A stretch of DNA of 64,000 nucleotides from contig NZ_CP068230.1 of assembly GCF_009183365.2 (NCBI RefSeq), positions 3,315,001-3,379,000 of the forward strand, written 5' to 3'. Positions 8,850 through 18,185 of this stretch are shown in pieces. How positions within the stretch are numbered: position 1 is the stretch's first letter; each line of letters begins with the position of its first letter. The DNA is from Shewanella algae. GTDB taxonomy: Bacteria > Pseudomonadota > Gammaproteobacteria > Enterobacterales > Shewanellaceae. The translations under genes were made by a program, and so were the position numbers. Under the pieces are notes generated by a model that was given only the letters and a program-made list of their open reading frames with translations, was not told the DNA's origin and did no database searches.

Positions 8850-9465
8850 AAAAATCCACCTGCATAGCAGGTGGCTTTGAACAGCCCCCTAGAAGGGGGC
8901 TAAAAGAATTACCCATCCAAACCAAGCTTGATCTGGCCGTTTGATTCCTCTGCCTCTACTTTCTGTTGATACCTTACATATCTACGAATGATCTCTTCGT
9001 TTGCTCCCACTGAATCTACAAAGTAGCCTCTTTGCCAAAAGTGGTTACCCCATAATTTATGCTTTCGTAAGTAAGGGAATTTGTTAAACAGTCTTATCGC
9101 AGTTCTTCCCTTTAAAAAACCTACGTACTCCGAGACACTCAAGCTTGGCGGAAGTCTCACCAGTAAGTGAACATGGTCTATCTGGACATTTAGCTCTACT
9201 ATCCGGCACTTCTTCATGCCGCTATAGATATAAATACTGCGACAAACCTCCTGTCCAACTCGGCCCTTCAAGATCCTGTGTCTATACTTTGGCGTCCATA
9301 CAATGTGATACTGACAGCGATAGAAGACGTGCGATGCACTTTCATATCGGCTCATACTGCTTACTCCTTGATTTGCTGGTAACAAACCGAGTCAGTATGC
9401 AGTATGGGCACTCTTCGGGCTGAGCCCCGACTTGACGATCACCACCTCCATAGGAGGTGGTTTTA
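8850..9465 (-). mobile_element. IS200/IS605-type insertion sequence (tnpA only)
   Basis: The HUH transposase gene is bracketed by end hairpins instead of inverted repeats. CCACCTGCATAGCAGGTGG lies at 8855-8873 and CCACCTCCATAGGAGGTGG at 9442-9460. A further stem AGCCCCC/GGGGGCT at 8882-8900 follows the tnpA stop codon. Similar hairpins at both ends are the known recognition structures of this family. There is no tnpB. Exact cleavage positions cannot be set by eye. Confidence 0.85.
8909..9355 (-). CDS. tnpA: IS200/IS605-family TnpA (Y1 HUH transposase)
   Basis: A 148-aa single-strand transposase. The start MSRYESASHVFYRCQYHIVW aligns with the family. The His-hydrophobic-His motif is VQIDHVHLLVRLPP at about residues 63-76. 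The single catalytic Tyr is expected in the C-terminal helix region RRYVRYQQKVEAEE. WGNHFWQRGYFVDSVG is the typical conserved middle block. The length is normal for the family and no stop or shift is present, so the element may be active. An upstream ATG (9385) would add ten residues not seen in relatives. Confidence 0.93.
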   Translation of the reverse strand: MSRYESASHVFYRCQYHIVWTPKYRHRILKGRVGQEVCRSIYIYSGMKKCRIVELNVQIDHVHLLVRLPPSLSVSEYVGFLKGRTAIRLFNKFPYLRKHKLWGNHFWQRGYFVDSVGANEEIIRRYVRYQQKVEAEESNGQIKLGLDG

Positions 9466-9475
9466 GGGTGACAAC

Positions 9476-9500
9476 AAAAAGGAGGCCCAAGGCCTCCTTT
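9476..9500 (-). terminator. Terminator after the porin gene
   Basis: AAAAAGGAGGCC-CAA-GGCCTCCTTT is a strong stem with a T tract on the minus strand. It lies 18 bases after the porin stop codon. Confidence 0.88.
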
Positions 9501-9517
9501 GCTGCAGCTGTGGTCGT

Positions 9518-10450
9518 TTAGAACTTGTGTTCCAGACCAACACCTATGTACTTGTCATCATCGTCCATATCTTCCATGGAGCGATTGGTGTAGAAGGCAA
9601 ACAGCTTGGTAGGCTTACCCAGCTTGTAGTCGGCACCGATAGACCAGGAATCACCCTTGTCTTCCATGTCCTGCCACTGACCTTTGAGGGTCACCGCGTC
9701 AATCTTGTAAGCCGCGCTCAGCAGGTAACCGTTCTTGCTGTCACCGTCCACTGACTTTTCTTCCTGCTGGTACATACCGCCCAGGATGAAGTTGGCCAGC
9801 TTGGCCTGTACTGTGGCGCGCAGAACATCGTAGCCCTTAACTTCAGAGTCGTAGGCAATAGAGGCGAATACTGCGCTCTTTTTCAGATCCTTGTCACCGT
9901 ACATGGCGGCAATAGAGAAACCATCTTCACCGCCTTGTGACTTGGCGGCTTCGGCAGCGTAAGTGGCACCAACTTTAAAACCACCGAATGAAGGCGACAG
10001 GTAAGTCACTGTTTGCTCGATACGGTTTTCACCCTTGAACAGGCTCTTGAGGTCGCCTGACAGGTCGTTGAACTGGTCCACTTTACCTTGAGACACTTTC
10101 AGCATGGTGTCGTTACGACCCACAGAGACAGCACCGAAGTTACCCTTCAAACCAACAAACTGGTTACGGGCCAGGAAGTTGTCTTTGGCATCATCGCCTG
10201 TGTCTACTTCGTATTCCACTGTGTAGAATGCTGCCAGGTTGTTACCCAGATCGAATTCGCCCTTCACGCCAAAACGAGAGGCATTGCTCTGAACCGTGGT
10301 TTCAGAATCGTCAGCACCGGCCTCGTCGTTGGACTGAACAGTAACATTCAGCTTGCCGTAAACGGTCAGCGGCTCGGCTGCATGGGCAGAGGCCAGAGAG
10401 ACTGAAGCGATAGCTGAAGCGAGTAGTGTTTTGCAAAATGCGTTCATCAT
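9518..10450 (-). CDS. Outer-membrane porin, Gram-negative porin family (OmpC/PhoE-like)
   Basis: A 310-aa beta-barrel protein. Residues 1-24 are a signal peptide ending ASAHA-AEP, and a second ATG at codon 2 is equally possible. The mature N-terminus LTVYGKLNVTVQ is the first barrel strand of general porins. GNFGAVSVGRNDTML and the C-terminal strand ending GVGLEHKF, with terminal Phe for BAM recognition, complete the pattern. It probably forms trimers that pass small solutes, and the sequence does not show selectivity. It is monocistronic, with a terminator after it and about 290 bases of non-coding DNA upstream shared with divergent rdgC. Confidence 0.92.
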   Translation of the reverse strand: MMNAFCKTLLASAIASVSLASAHAAEPLTVYGKLNVTVQSNDEAGADDSETTVQSNASRFGVKGEFDLGNNLAAFYTVEYEVDTGDDAKDNFLARNQFVGLKGNFGAVSVGRNDTMLKVSQGKVDQFNDLSGDLKSLFKGENRIEQTVTYLSPSFGGFKVGATYAAEAAKSQGGEDGFSIAAMYGDKDLKKSAVFASIAYDSEVKGYDVLRATVQAKLANFILGGMYQQEEKSVDGDSKNGYLLSAAYKIDAVTLKGQWQDMEDKGDSWSIGADYKLGKPTKLFAFYTNRSMEDMDDDDKYIGVGLEHKF

Positions 10451-10742
10451 TAATTCCTTTCGACGTTCTCTTCGTCTTGGTTATTGGTTTGGAACGAGCG
10501 AAAGTGTGCAACGAGTCTGTTGCAGTTTTATTTCATCTTTTAACCTGTTGGCTTCATTGGCATCAAAGACCAACCCAGCCACCGGTAAAAGCCCGTCACC
10601 ACGGGGCCTCGCGGCAAGCAAAGGGCTATATGACATTTTGGTTAAATCTGCCCAGAGCGAAAAAATCTGTGCTAGCAGGGCGGGTTTACCTAGAGGAATT
10701 CATGCCTTACACTGCGGCTTTATTTTTCAAAGAGCGCCTGTC

Positions 10743-11654
10743 ATGTGGTTTAAAAATCTCACCGTATATCGTTTCAACAAACCATTTTCCACCGATATAG
10801 AGGCACTGGAGACGGCCCTTGAGGGCTTCACCTTTTCTCCCTGCTCCAGTCAGGACATCAGCAAGTTCGGTTTTTCCAAGGCTTTGGGCAAACTGGGGCA
10901 CACCCTGGTTCACAGCGCCAACAACCGCCACCTTATCTGTGCCACCAAAGAGGAGAAGCTGCTGCCTTCTCAGGTCATCAAGGAAGCGCTGGAAGAAAAG
11001 GTGTCGCTGCTGGAAGAGGAAGAAAACCGCAAGCTGACCAAGAAAGAGAAAGATGCGCTCAAGGATGAAATCACCACCACTCTGTTGCCAAGAGCCTTCT
11101 CCCGTCGCAGCCAAATCAAGGCACTGTTGCTGCTGGATGAGCAACTGATCCTGGTAGACAGCTCCAGCGCTGCCAAGGCCGAAGAACTGCTAGCCTTGCT
11201 GCGTAAGGCGCTCGGCAGCTTGCCTGTGGTGCCAATGAGTACCAAGACACCGATTGAAGTGCAAATGACCGAATGGCTCAAGCAAGGCAATGCCCCTGCC
11301 CCCTTCACCATTCAGGATGAAGCCGAGCTCAAGTCTGCCGCCGATGATGGCGCAACCGTGCGCTTCAAGCAGCAGGATCTGGGCGAAGAGGAAGTACTGG
11401 CTCACCTGGAAACTGGCAAGCAGGTGCATAAACTGGCACTGCACTTCGGTCAGTCCATCGCCTTTGTGCTGCAATCCGATGCCGGACTGCGTCGCCTCAA
11501 GTTCTCGGAAGAGTTCCGCGCCGCCACCGATGATGTTGCCGGTGAGGATCCGCTGGCCAAACTGGACGCCGACTTTGAGCTGATGAGCAGCGAACTGGTT
11601 GCGCTGATGCTGGCACTGGTCGACGCCTTGGGCAGCGTTGAAGACAGCCTGTAA
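10743..11654 (+). CDS. rdgC: Recombination-associated protein RdgC
   Basis: A 303-aa cytoplasmic DNA-binding protein that forms a ring dimer on duplex DNA and limits RecA action. The start MWFKNLTVYRFNKPF matches the family and its length (E. coli 303 aa). The frame is open for 104 codons further upstream, but that extension lies in the porin/rdgC promoter region and is not part of the protein. Family blocks include FGFSKALGKLG, LLPSQVIKEAL, LLPRAFSRRSQ and LKFSEEF. A terminator follows at once. Confidence 0.96.
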   Translation: MWFKNLTVYRFNKPFSTDIEALETALEGFTFSPCSSQDISKFGFSKALGKLGHTLVHSANNRHLICATKEEKLLPSQVIKEALEEKVSLLEEEENRKLTKKEKDALKDEITTTLLPRAFSRRSQIKALLLLDEQLILVDSSSAAKAEELLALLRKALGSLPVVPMSTKTPIEVQMTEWLKQGNAPAPFTIQDEAELKSAADDGATVRFKQQDLGEEEVLAHLETGKQVHKLALHFGQSIAFVLQSDAGLRRLKFSEEFRAATDDVAGEDPLAKLDADFELMSSELVALMLALVDALGSVEDSL

Positions 11655-11669
11655 TCGCTATCTCCAAGT

Positions 11670-11697
11670 AAAAAGGCGCCTGATGGCGCCTTTTCTG
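11670..11697. terminator. Terminator between rdgC and the LysR gene
   Basis: AAAAAGGCGCC-TGAT-GGCGCCTTTT has A and T tracts on both sides, so it can end both convergent transcripts. Confidence 0.9.
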
Positions 11698-11704
11698 TCT
11701 CCAG

Positions 11705-12604
11705 CTAACCGCCCCACTGCTCAAGCAGTGCCTGCCGCAACACTTCGAGTTTGGCAGAGTGCTGCCTTGAGGGTTGATAAACCAGAAAAAGAGGATGAGG
11801 ACGAGGTGCATAGGTTGGGAGGATTTCCTGCAATTTGCCTTGCTGCAGTGCATCATCAACAAAATAACGCATCAGTTGTACCACTCCCGTGTCCAGGCAG
11901 GCCGCTTCCAGCAAAGGGTCACCGTGATCGAGTATCAGGTTGCCGTCAAAATCATACTCCAGTTGATTGCCGGCCTCACAGAAACGCCAACTGACAGGTT
12001 TACCGCTCAGCGGACTTCGCACCCGCAAACAGTTATGCTGCCTCAGCGCGGCGGGCGTATCGGGTGCGCCATGAGAGGCAAGATACTCGGGCGAAGCCAA
12101 GGTCGCCCATTCAAGTGCCTTCAGCGGTCTGGCAATCAGGCGTGAGTCCTTGATTTCACCTGTGCGGATGACGGCATCGAATCCTTCATCAACCAGATCC
12201 ACCAACCTGTCGGTCAGTTCCATCTCTATCTTGAGCTCAGGGTAACGGGCCAACAGGCCTGACACTATGGGTAATACCACGACTCGACCAAAGGCCGATG
12301 GGGCGCTGATCTTCAGCAATCCCTTGGGCAGACAAAGATTCTCCTGCAGCGAAATCCTGGCTTCTTCGAGCCCGGAAACCAGTGGCGCGCAGCGGGCGAG
12401 AAACAGTTGTCCATCTGGGGTGAGGCTCAGGCTGCGGGTATTTCTGTGCAGTAGTCTGACTCCCAGTTGTTGCTCCAGGCGACTAACAGCCCGGGACAGT
12501 CCCGACTGAGTCAGTCCCAACTGCACCGCGGCTTCGGTAAAGCTCAGACATTCCGCCACCTTGATAAATTGACGCACCGCATTAAGATCCATGACTTTAT
12601 TCAT
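11705..12604 (-). CDS. LysR-family transcriptional regulator
   Basis: A 299-aa protein with an N-terminal helix-turn-helix (AVRQFIKVAECLSFTEAA, then LTQSGLSRAVSRLEQQLGV) and a substrate-binding domain from GLLKISAPSAFGR. The pattern VDEGFDAVIRTGEIKDSRLIARPL is that of the CrgA/YafC-like LysR subgroup. MDLNAV at codon 5 is an alternative start. It is divergent from an MFS exporter gene, with 82 bases between starts, so it probably senses a compound and controls the exporter. Confidence 0.92.
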   Translation of the reverse strand: MNKVMDLNAVRQFIKVAECLSFTEAAVQLGLTQSGLSRAVSRLEQQLGVRLLHRNTRSLSLTPDGQLFLARCAPLVSGLEEARISLQENLCLPKGLLKISAPSAFGRVVVLPIVSGLLARYPELKIEMELTDRLVDLVDEGFDAVIRTGEIKDSRLIARPLKALEWATLASPEYLASHGAPDTPAALRQHNCLRVRSPLSGKPVSWRFCEAGNQLEYDFDGNLILDHGDPLLEAACLDTGVVQLMRYFVDDALQQGKLQEILPTYAPRPHPLFLVYQPSRQHSAKLEVLRQALLEQWGG

Positions 12605-12686
12605 TTCTAAAAGGAATTTATGAAATTTATCAAACTTAAATCATAAGTAATACTGCAACCACCTTAAATCTTTCAGCTAAAAAATC

Positions 12687-13874
12687 ATGTCAAAGTCACT
12701 GCCTTTTTCTATCTATCTGCTGGCACTGGGTATATTCAGCCTTATCAGCTGCGAGCTGCAGGTGCTCGGAATGATGCCACAGTTGTCCGCCTCACTTTCC
12801 CTGTCGGTTTCCGAAGTGGGTTATCTGGTCTCCTTCTACGCCGGCGCCATGGCGCTGGCCGGTCCCGTGTTAACCCTCTGCCTATCCGGCCGGCCGCCGA
12901 AACAGGCCTTGCTCATTCTCTACAGTCTGTTTTTACTGGCCCAAGGGGTTGCGATTATGGCGCAGGACTATTGGCTGCTTGTGGTCACCCGGATCATCAT
13001 AGGCGCAGCCGCAGGCGCTTTCTTTGGGATCACGGTCGGCCGAGTCGGCGAGCTGGTACCCGAAGCGCAAAAAATGCGCGCCATCGCAGTGCTCTTGGCC
13101 GGGATCATGCTCGGCACTATATTGGGCCTGCCTATGGCCAGCCTCAGTGCCGAGTATTTCGGTTGGCGCACTGGGTTCTTTCTGGTCTGGCTCTGCGGCT
13201 TAATGGCCGCGCTGCTCAGTGTTCGCTTCTTGCCTTCACTGCCTTCCCAGCCGCCACTGCCACTCAAGGAGGAACTCAAGGCTTTTGCCAGCGCCAGACT
13301 CTGGGCCATCTATGCCACCAGTTTCTGTATTATCGGTACCACTTATGCTGCGTTCAGCTATTTTGTCCCCATTCTGTCCGAGCTGGCGGGTTTCAGTAGT
13401 CAGACTATCACCCTGTTACTCTTTGGTTATGGCTTGAGTATGTTGCTGGGCAATCATTTGGTGTCCCGCTTCTGTGGCCGCAACGACTTAACACTCCAGG
13501 CGCTGGGATTGCTGCTGCAGGCATTATTCCTGTTGCTGCTGGCCCAAGGCAGTGAGTACCCACTATTGGCAGCGGTGGCGGTACTGGGAATAGGTTTCAG
13601 CGGTGTCAGCATGAACCCCGCCATGGTGAGCCGTCTGATGCAGCTTCCCCAGGGCAGCCGGGCACTGGTTAATACTGTGCATACTTCGGTTATCACCCTG
13701 GGTGTCATGGGAGGCAGTTTTATCAGCGGCTATGCGCTCGCCCGGGGAGCCAACCTCTATGCCCCCATATGGATTGCCATGCTGATTGCGCTACTGGGAT
13801 TACTGAGCCTAGGTCTGCCTCGGCTTCTGTCAGCAAGTTCCCGAGCAGAAGTCCCCTGCGCTGAGATAAAATAA
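12687..13874 (+). CDS. MFS transporter (DHA1/AraJ-like efflux)
   Basis: A 395-aa protein with twelve predicted membrane segments. The A-motif region between helices 2 and 3 is GPVLTLCLSGRPPKQAL, and the family block RIIIGAAAGAFFGITVGRVGELVP lies in helices 4 and 5. This resembles AraJ/sugar-efflux and drug-type DHA1 exporters of about 390 aa. The substrate is unknown. The neighbouring divergent LysR gene is its likely regulator. Confidence 0.88.
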   Translation: MSKSLPFSIYLLALGIFSLISCELQVLGMMPQLSASLSLSVSEVGYLVSFYAGAMALAGPVLTLCLSGRPPKQALLILYSLFLLAQGVAIMAQDYWLLVVTRIIIGAAAGAFFGITVGRVGELVPEAQKMRAIAVLLAGIMLGTILGLPMASLSAEYFGWRTGFFLVWLCGLMAALLSVRFLPSLPSQPPLPLKEELKAFASARLWAIYATSFCIIGTTYAAFSYFVPILSELAGFSSQTITLLLFGYGLSMLLGNHLVSRFCGRNDLTLQALGLLLQALFLLLLAQGSEYPLLAAVAVLGIGFSGVSMNPAMVSRLMQLPQGSRALVNTVHTSVITLGVMGGSFISGYALARGANLYAPIWIAMLIALLGLLSLGLPRLLSASSRAEVPCAEIK

Positions 13875-13890
13875 GCGCCATAAAAAAACA

Positions 13891-13920
13891 CCGGCGCAAG
13901 TGAAGATGCGCCGGCGTTTT
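13891..13920. terminator. Terminator between MFS and M61 genes
   Basis: CCGGCGC-AAGTGAAGAT-GCGCCGG is followed by CGTTTT, and A residues precede it. It is shared by two convergent genes. Confidence 0.8.
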
Positions 13921-13934
13921 CGGGACAATCAGAC

Positions 13935-15749
13935 TCAGGACTTATAGTTACCCTGAGCGTCAAACGGCCAGTCTATGCCGAGCCAGGCCTTGAAGAAGGC
14001 TTTCTGGGCGCGGCTCACTCTTTCCTTAGGCTTAATTTGCAGCTTGCCGGATTGCTCTGAAGCCAGAGTCACACGCCGCTCTATGAGCTTATCGTCGTGG
14101 AACAGGGTCACAGTCAACTCATCACCCGCGTTAAAGTCGGCCAAACGTTTGGCGTAACCTTCGGCGCTGACTTTCAAGCCATTGATAGCCAGCAACTGAT
14201 CGCCGGCGACTATGCCCGCCTGCCAAGCCGGACCACCGCGCTCAACACTTTGCAACACCAAAGAGCCGGAAATGAGTGTCATACCGGCAAAGGCCTGCTC
14301 CTTACTGTCTTGGCCGTAGGCGGTCTTAAGCCCTGCCTGACTCAGCAGTTTGTCAAAGTCCAGCACCAAGGGGGCATTGACATGGCTCTGCCACCAAGAC
14401 TCATAGTCCTTGCCGGATAAGTTTTTCAAAATACGTTTCACATCCGTGACATTGTATCCCTTGGGGACCTTATGCTCACGATAGAGACTCCGGTGCACAT
14501 CCCGGTAGGACACCTCTTTATCTGTGTCCTGCAGCAGTGAAAAGTCCAGTGCCAGCGAAGTCAGATAACCTTCGGAATAGATGTTCACACTGTGGTTGAT
14601 GGCGTAATCGCCGCCTGTGCTGACCCACTGACCGGCACTGGCCTCGGCCACCGACTGAATTTCCCGCCCCGGTTTATGCTGATTGGCATTGACCCGCTTG
14701 GCCAGGTCCTCCATAAACTCTTTCGGCGTCATGATCCCGGCACGCAGCAACAACTGGTTTTGAAAATAACTGGTAGAGCCTTCCGCCATCCATAAAAGCT
14801 CGGTCATATTCTCCTGCTGATAGTCGTAGGGCACCAGTCCCTCAGGGCGATAGGCCTTGACGTTCCAGGTATGAATAAACTCATGGGAAGCCGTGCTGAT
14901 AAAACGCAGGTAATCCTGGCGCTCACGGAAGTTGAATCTCGGCAGCTGGATAATGGTTGAGTTCAAATGCTCGGTGGCGCCGCGGGCCCCCGAAGTGGCG
15001 TGCACCATATAAACATAACGCTCAAAGGGATAGTCATCCCAAATGGCCGCCGCCGTACCGGATAACTTACCGAGATCGGCTTCTATCTGCTCCAAATCAT
15101 AGTTACCCTCACCCCAGACCACCAGCTCATATTGTTTGCCATCGGCCTTGAAGGCGCGGTGCTGACTGAGCCCGGTTTCAATCGGCGAGTCGACCAATAC
15201 ATCATAGTTGGCGGCCACAAACGAATGGGGCTTATCCGCTGCTGCCATTCCTGAGTAACTGCGCCAGTCGGCCGGCACATCCAGTGTTACCTTGAGCGGC
15301 TCTTGGCGAAACTCGGGGCTGTACATGAATACGCCGCTGGCATCCAGAAAAGCGTGGCTGGCATCAATATGCCTGACTCTTTGCCCCAACTCGTTGGCAT
15401 AGAGTTGATAGCTGACGGTGACCGCTGTTGGCTTGGACAAAACCACAGTCCATTCACCGCTGGCACTGCGCTTCCAAGGCAGGCTGTTGCCCTGCTCGTC
15501 CGTGGCATGAAAACGGCGAACCCCGTCCGCCAGCGGCAATACCTGATACTTGCCGGTGCGCCAAACCGGCAGATTGACCTTGAGCTGTTGCCCTGAATGT
15601 TGCGGGAAGGTGACCTTGACCTGAGCCAGATGATGTTCCGGGCTTTTAAGATCTATCTGATAATCGACGTCAGCCCAGGCTGAAGATGCCATGCCCAGAG
15701 TTGTCAGTAGGGAAGAGTAAGATATGATTGACAAAACAGCGGATTTCAC
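13935..15749 (-). CDS. M61-family glycyl aminopeptidase-like metalloprotease with PDZ domain
   Basis: A 604-aa exported enzyme. Residues 1-26 are a signal peptide ending in SSAWA-DV. The N-terminal beta domain is followed by the zinc site: the HEFIHTWN block at about residue 289 holds HExxH, and the third ligand is the Glu in WMAEGSTSYF. A PDZ domain lies near the C-terminus (SLVLQSVERGGPAWQAGIVAGDQLLAING). Relatives cleave peptides with N-terminal Gly or Ala in the periplasm. It is monocistronic, with no clear partner next to it. Confidence 0.92.
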   Translation of the reverse strand: MKSAVLSIISYSSLLTTLGMASSAWADVDYQIDLKSPEHHLAQVKVTFPQHSGQQLKVNLPVWRTGKYQVLPLADGVRRFHATDEQGNSLPWKRSASGEWTVVLSKPTAVTVSYQLYANELGQRVRHIDASHAFLDASGVFMYSPEFRQEPLKVTLDVPADWRSYSGMAAADKPHSFVAANYDVLVDSPIETGLSQHRAFKADGKQYELVVWGEGNYDLEQIEADLGKLSGTAAAIWDDYPFERYVYMVHATSGARGATEHLNSTIIQLPRFNFRERQDYLRFISTASHEFIHTWNVKAYRPEGLVPYDYQQENMTELLWMAEGSTSYFQNQLLLRAGIMTPKEFMEDLAKRVNANQHKPGREIQSVAEASAGQWVSTGGDYAINHSVNIYSEGYLTSLALDFSLLQDTDKEVSYRDVHRSLYREHKVPKGYNVTDVKRILKNLSGKDYESWWQSHVNAPLVLDFDKLLSQAGLKTAYGQDSKEQAFAGMTLISGSLVLQSVERGGPAWQAGIVAGDQLLAINGLKVSAEGYAKRLADFNAGDELTVTLFHDDKLIERRVTLASEQSGKLQIKPKERVSRAQKAFFKAWLGIDWPFDAQGNYKS

Positions 15750-15877
15750 TCGTAATTCCTTCTTATGTCATTGTTGTTATAAAATCGGCCGAGTATAACA
15801 ATTCGGGGCGGTCACCTCACCCGTTGCTAATAAAAGCTAACAATTAAGTCCCCGCAGAATGGGACAGAGGCAAATAT

Positions 15878-18025
15878 ATGTACTTTTTCAGGGTTATGTT
15901 CATCGCATCCATGCTGCTTATGGGTCTGGCGCACGCCGACGAACTGGATGATATAGAGATAAGTTTCAGGGAGCAGCCCAGGCAGCTCCACAGCACTGTG
16001 GTCAGTTCACTGCCTGAGTCGTTGCAATATCCCTCGCTTGAACAGTTTCAGTCCAGCGCATTGGAAGTGGGTTTTGCCCCGGATCAGCTGATGGACAAAC
16101 TCATTCTGCTGGCTCGGCTGGATCTGGATGCCCAAGTGCTGGTTCCCGGGCGGCTGGAACAGGCACAAGATATCATTGAGCAGTTGAAGATCATCGCCCG
16201 CAGCGACTATGAAAAAGCCGCCCTCTATAATCTTGAAGGCCGTTATCTCGGCCGGGTCGACCAACAGTATGAACAAACCGTCGCCCTCAATCAGCAGGCG
16301 CTCGAGCAGTTGGGCGATGCCCAGGACAAACGCAGCCAACTGCTCAGGTATGTCATCTACGAAGATCTGGGTACAGTTAACCTGATAGCCAAACAGGCTA
16401 TTCCGTCTCTGAACGCCTACAACCTGCTCAGAGATACCGCCTACCGGCTGCGCAATGACTACCTGATAGCCAATGCCGAAGCGGCTTTGGGCAAGTATTA
16501 CAATATCAACGGCCAGCGCACCAAGTCGCTGCAGCACTATACCGAGGCCTTCCGTTTGGCCAGCCGTTACAACCATCCCAATCAAAAGGCACTGCTGCAG
16601 CTTAACCTGGCCAAACTATACCGGGACATGGAACAGTGGGATGAAGCGCTGGAATACGCCCACGGCGCCGCCGACGCTTATAAAGCCATGGGTTCCGGCT
16701 CTTTCCTGTCCCATACCATGACGGTTATCGCCATGGTGTATGGCAACACAGGCGAGTGGAACAAGGCGATTGACTACTACCTCAATGCCCAGCAGATAGA
16801 TGCCGAGCTGAAGAACTTCATCGCCCAGGGGCTGAACTTCCACAACCTGGGCGAGGCGTATTTCCATTTGAACGACTATCAGGTCGCGCTCGACTACCTG
16901 TTCCAGGCCAACGAAATATTCAAGGACAGAAAGAGCAACCACTACCTGGTTTATAACGAGATGCTGATAGCCGAGGTGGGCCAGGCCATGGAGGATTGGC
17001 CCTTGACCATGCAGCACGCCATAGAAGCCTTGCGACTGGCCAAGTTGCTGGAATTGCCGGATGAGCAGATAGAAGCCCTTGGCTACCAAACCGCGGCCTA
17101 CAAGGCGCAGGGTAAGTTTCAGCAGGCACTGGCAAGCCAAGAGGAAAGCATCCAACTGCAACAGGCCATGTTGGAAAAAGAGCAGCAAACCACCTCGGAC
17201 GTTAATTCATCCGCCGTCACAGAGCAGAAGCTGAAACTGGAAGTGGGCCAACTCAGGCAAGATCAACTGCAAAGACAAGACGCGCTGCATACCCGTAATA
17301 TTCTGCTGGCAATCAGCCTGGGGCTCTGCCTGCTGTTGCTGGCATTGGCGATGCAGCAGTATAGATTGCGCAAACAAATGGCGAAAAAGAACCAGGCTCA
17401 AAAGGCGAAAATGCAACTGGAGCCCATGAGCGGCCTGCCCGGTTATCGCGCCTTGCTTGGCAGTATTTCAAGTAAAACCAAAGGCCTGGCGCTATTGTCT
17501 CTGGAGCAGGAATTCAACTCTGACTTCACCTTGGGCAACAGCCTCGCGGCGCCGAGACTGGTGCAGCAAGCCGAGGAGATTGCCGCCCTCACCGGCGCCA
17601 AGGTATTCCTGCTCAGACCCGGCCTATTTGCCCTGACCCTTGCCGAAGACACGGGCCCAGCCAAACTTTACCACCGGCTCAGTGCCTGGCAATTCCAGGG
17701 GCAGATGCTCAAACCGTCGCTGGGTTATATTCCGCTGCCGCTCCTGGGTAACCCGGATATCAAGCTGTCGGTGGAAGTCCTGTTTGAAACGGCGCAATTG
17801 GCCCTTGCTGGTGCCATCAGCCTGAAAAACAGCCAAGGCAGTTATGTCGGTTTCAGTACTTTGGACTTCACCCCGGCCGCCATTTTCTCGGCCCCGCTCT
17901 ATCTGCAATTGCAAAAGAGTATTATCCGCGGCCTGATAAGAGTGGAGACCAATGGTGAGAAAGATAAGATCTGCTGGCCGGAGTCACAACAGCAGTCCAG
18001 AGCCGAACCTGTGTCAATAATTTGA
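15878..18025 (+). CDS. TPR-repeat membrane protein with degenerate GGDEF-like C-terminal domain
   Basis: A 715-aa protein. The signal peptide ends at LAHA-DE (residue 20). Residues about 100-430 hold several tetratricopeptide repeats, for example LAKLYRDMEQWDEALEYAHGAADAYKAMG and QGLNFHNLGEAYFHLNDYQVALDYLFQANEIF. A coiled coil and one membrane helix (about 475-492, LLAISLGLCLLLLALAM) follow, then a cytoplasmic region starting EPMSGLPGYRALL. That phrase echoes the DPLTGLPNRRAL start of GGDEF domains, but no GGDEF motif or metal-binding Asp is present, so it cannot be a normal cyclase. It may sense periplasmic signals. A GGDEF gene follows by 160 bases. Confidence 0.75.
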   Translation: MYFFRVMFIASMLLMGLAHADELDDIEISFREQPRQLHSTVVSSLPESLQYPSLEQFQSSALEVGFAPDQLMDKLILLARLDLDAQVLVPGRLEQAQDIIEQLKIIARSDYEKAALYNLEGRYLGRVDQQYEQTVALNQQALEQLGDAQDKRSQLLRYVIYEDLGTVNLIAKQAIPSLNAYNLLRDTAYRLRNDYLIANAEAALGKYYNINGQRTKSLQHYTEAFRLASRYNHPNQKALLQLNLAKLYRDMEQWDEALEYAHGAADAYKAMGSGSFLSHTMTVIAMVYGNTGEWNKAIDYYLNAQQIDAELKNFIAQGLNFHNLGEAYFHLNDYQVALDYLFQANEIFKDRKSNHYLVYNEMLIAEVGQAMEDWPLTMQHAIEALRLAKLLELPDEQIEALGYQTAAYKAQGKFQQALASQEESIQLQQAMLEKEQQTTSDVNSSAVTEQKLKLEVGQLRQDQLQRQDALHTRNILLAISLGLCLLLLALAMQQYRLRKQMAKKNQAQKAKMQLEPMSGLPGYRALLGSISSKTKGLALLSLEQEFNSDFTLGNSLAAPRLVQQAEEIAALTGAKVFLLRPGLFALTLAEDTGPAKLYHRLSAWQFQGQMLKPSLGYIPLPLLGNPDIKLSVEVLFETAQLALAGAISLKNSQGSYVGFSTLDFTPAAIFSAPLYLQLQKSIIRGLIRVETNGEKDKICWPESQQQSRAEPVSII

Positions 18026-18185
18026 TCTGAACGACAAAACTTTGTCACAACAACTGGATGGCAGATTTGCACTCCTGCCGGATTGCGATACCATTTAGAA
18101 GTGTCTGGAACTGGAGTCGTGGGGTTTTCGAGCCACTCATGACCCGACTATAGATTCGATCGCGCATCGAAGGAAAATTACAGGA

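Noticed and set aside
8674..8925. An 83-codon minus-strand frame beside the IS200-type element.
   Set aside because: It reads through the element's end hairpins and overlaps the tnpA stop region, with no ribosome site.
10431..10742. A 104-codon upstream extension of the rdgC frame.
   Set aside because: It overlaps the porin start and its promoter region. RdgC proteins begin at MWFKNL and are about 303 aa long.
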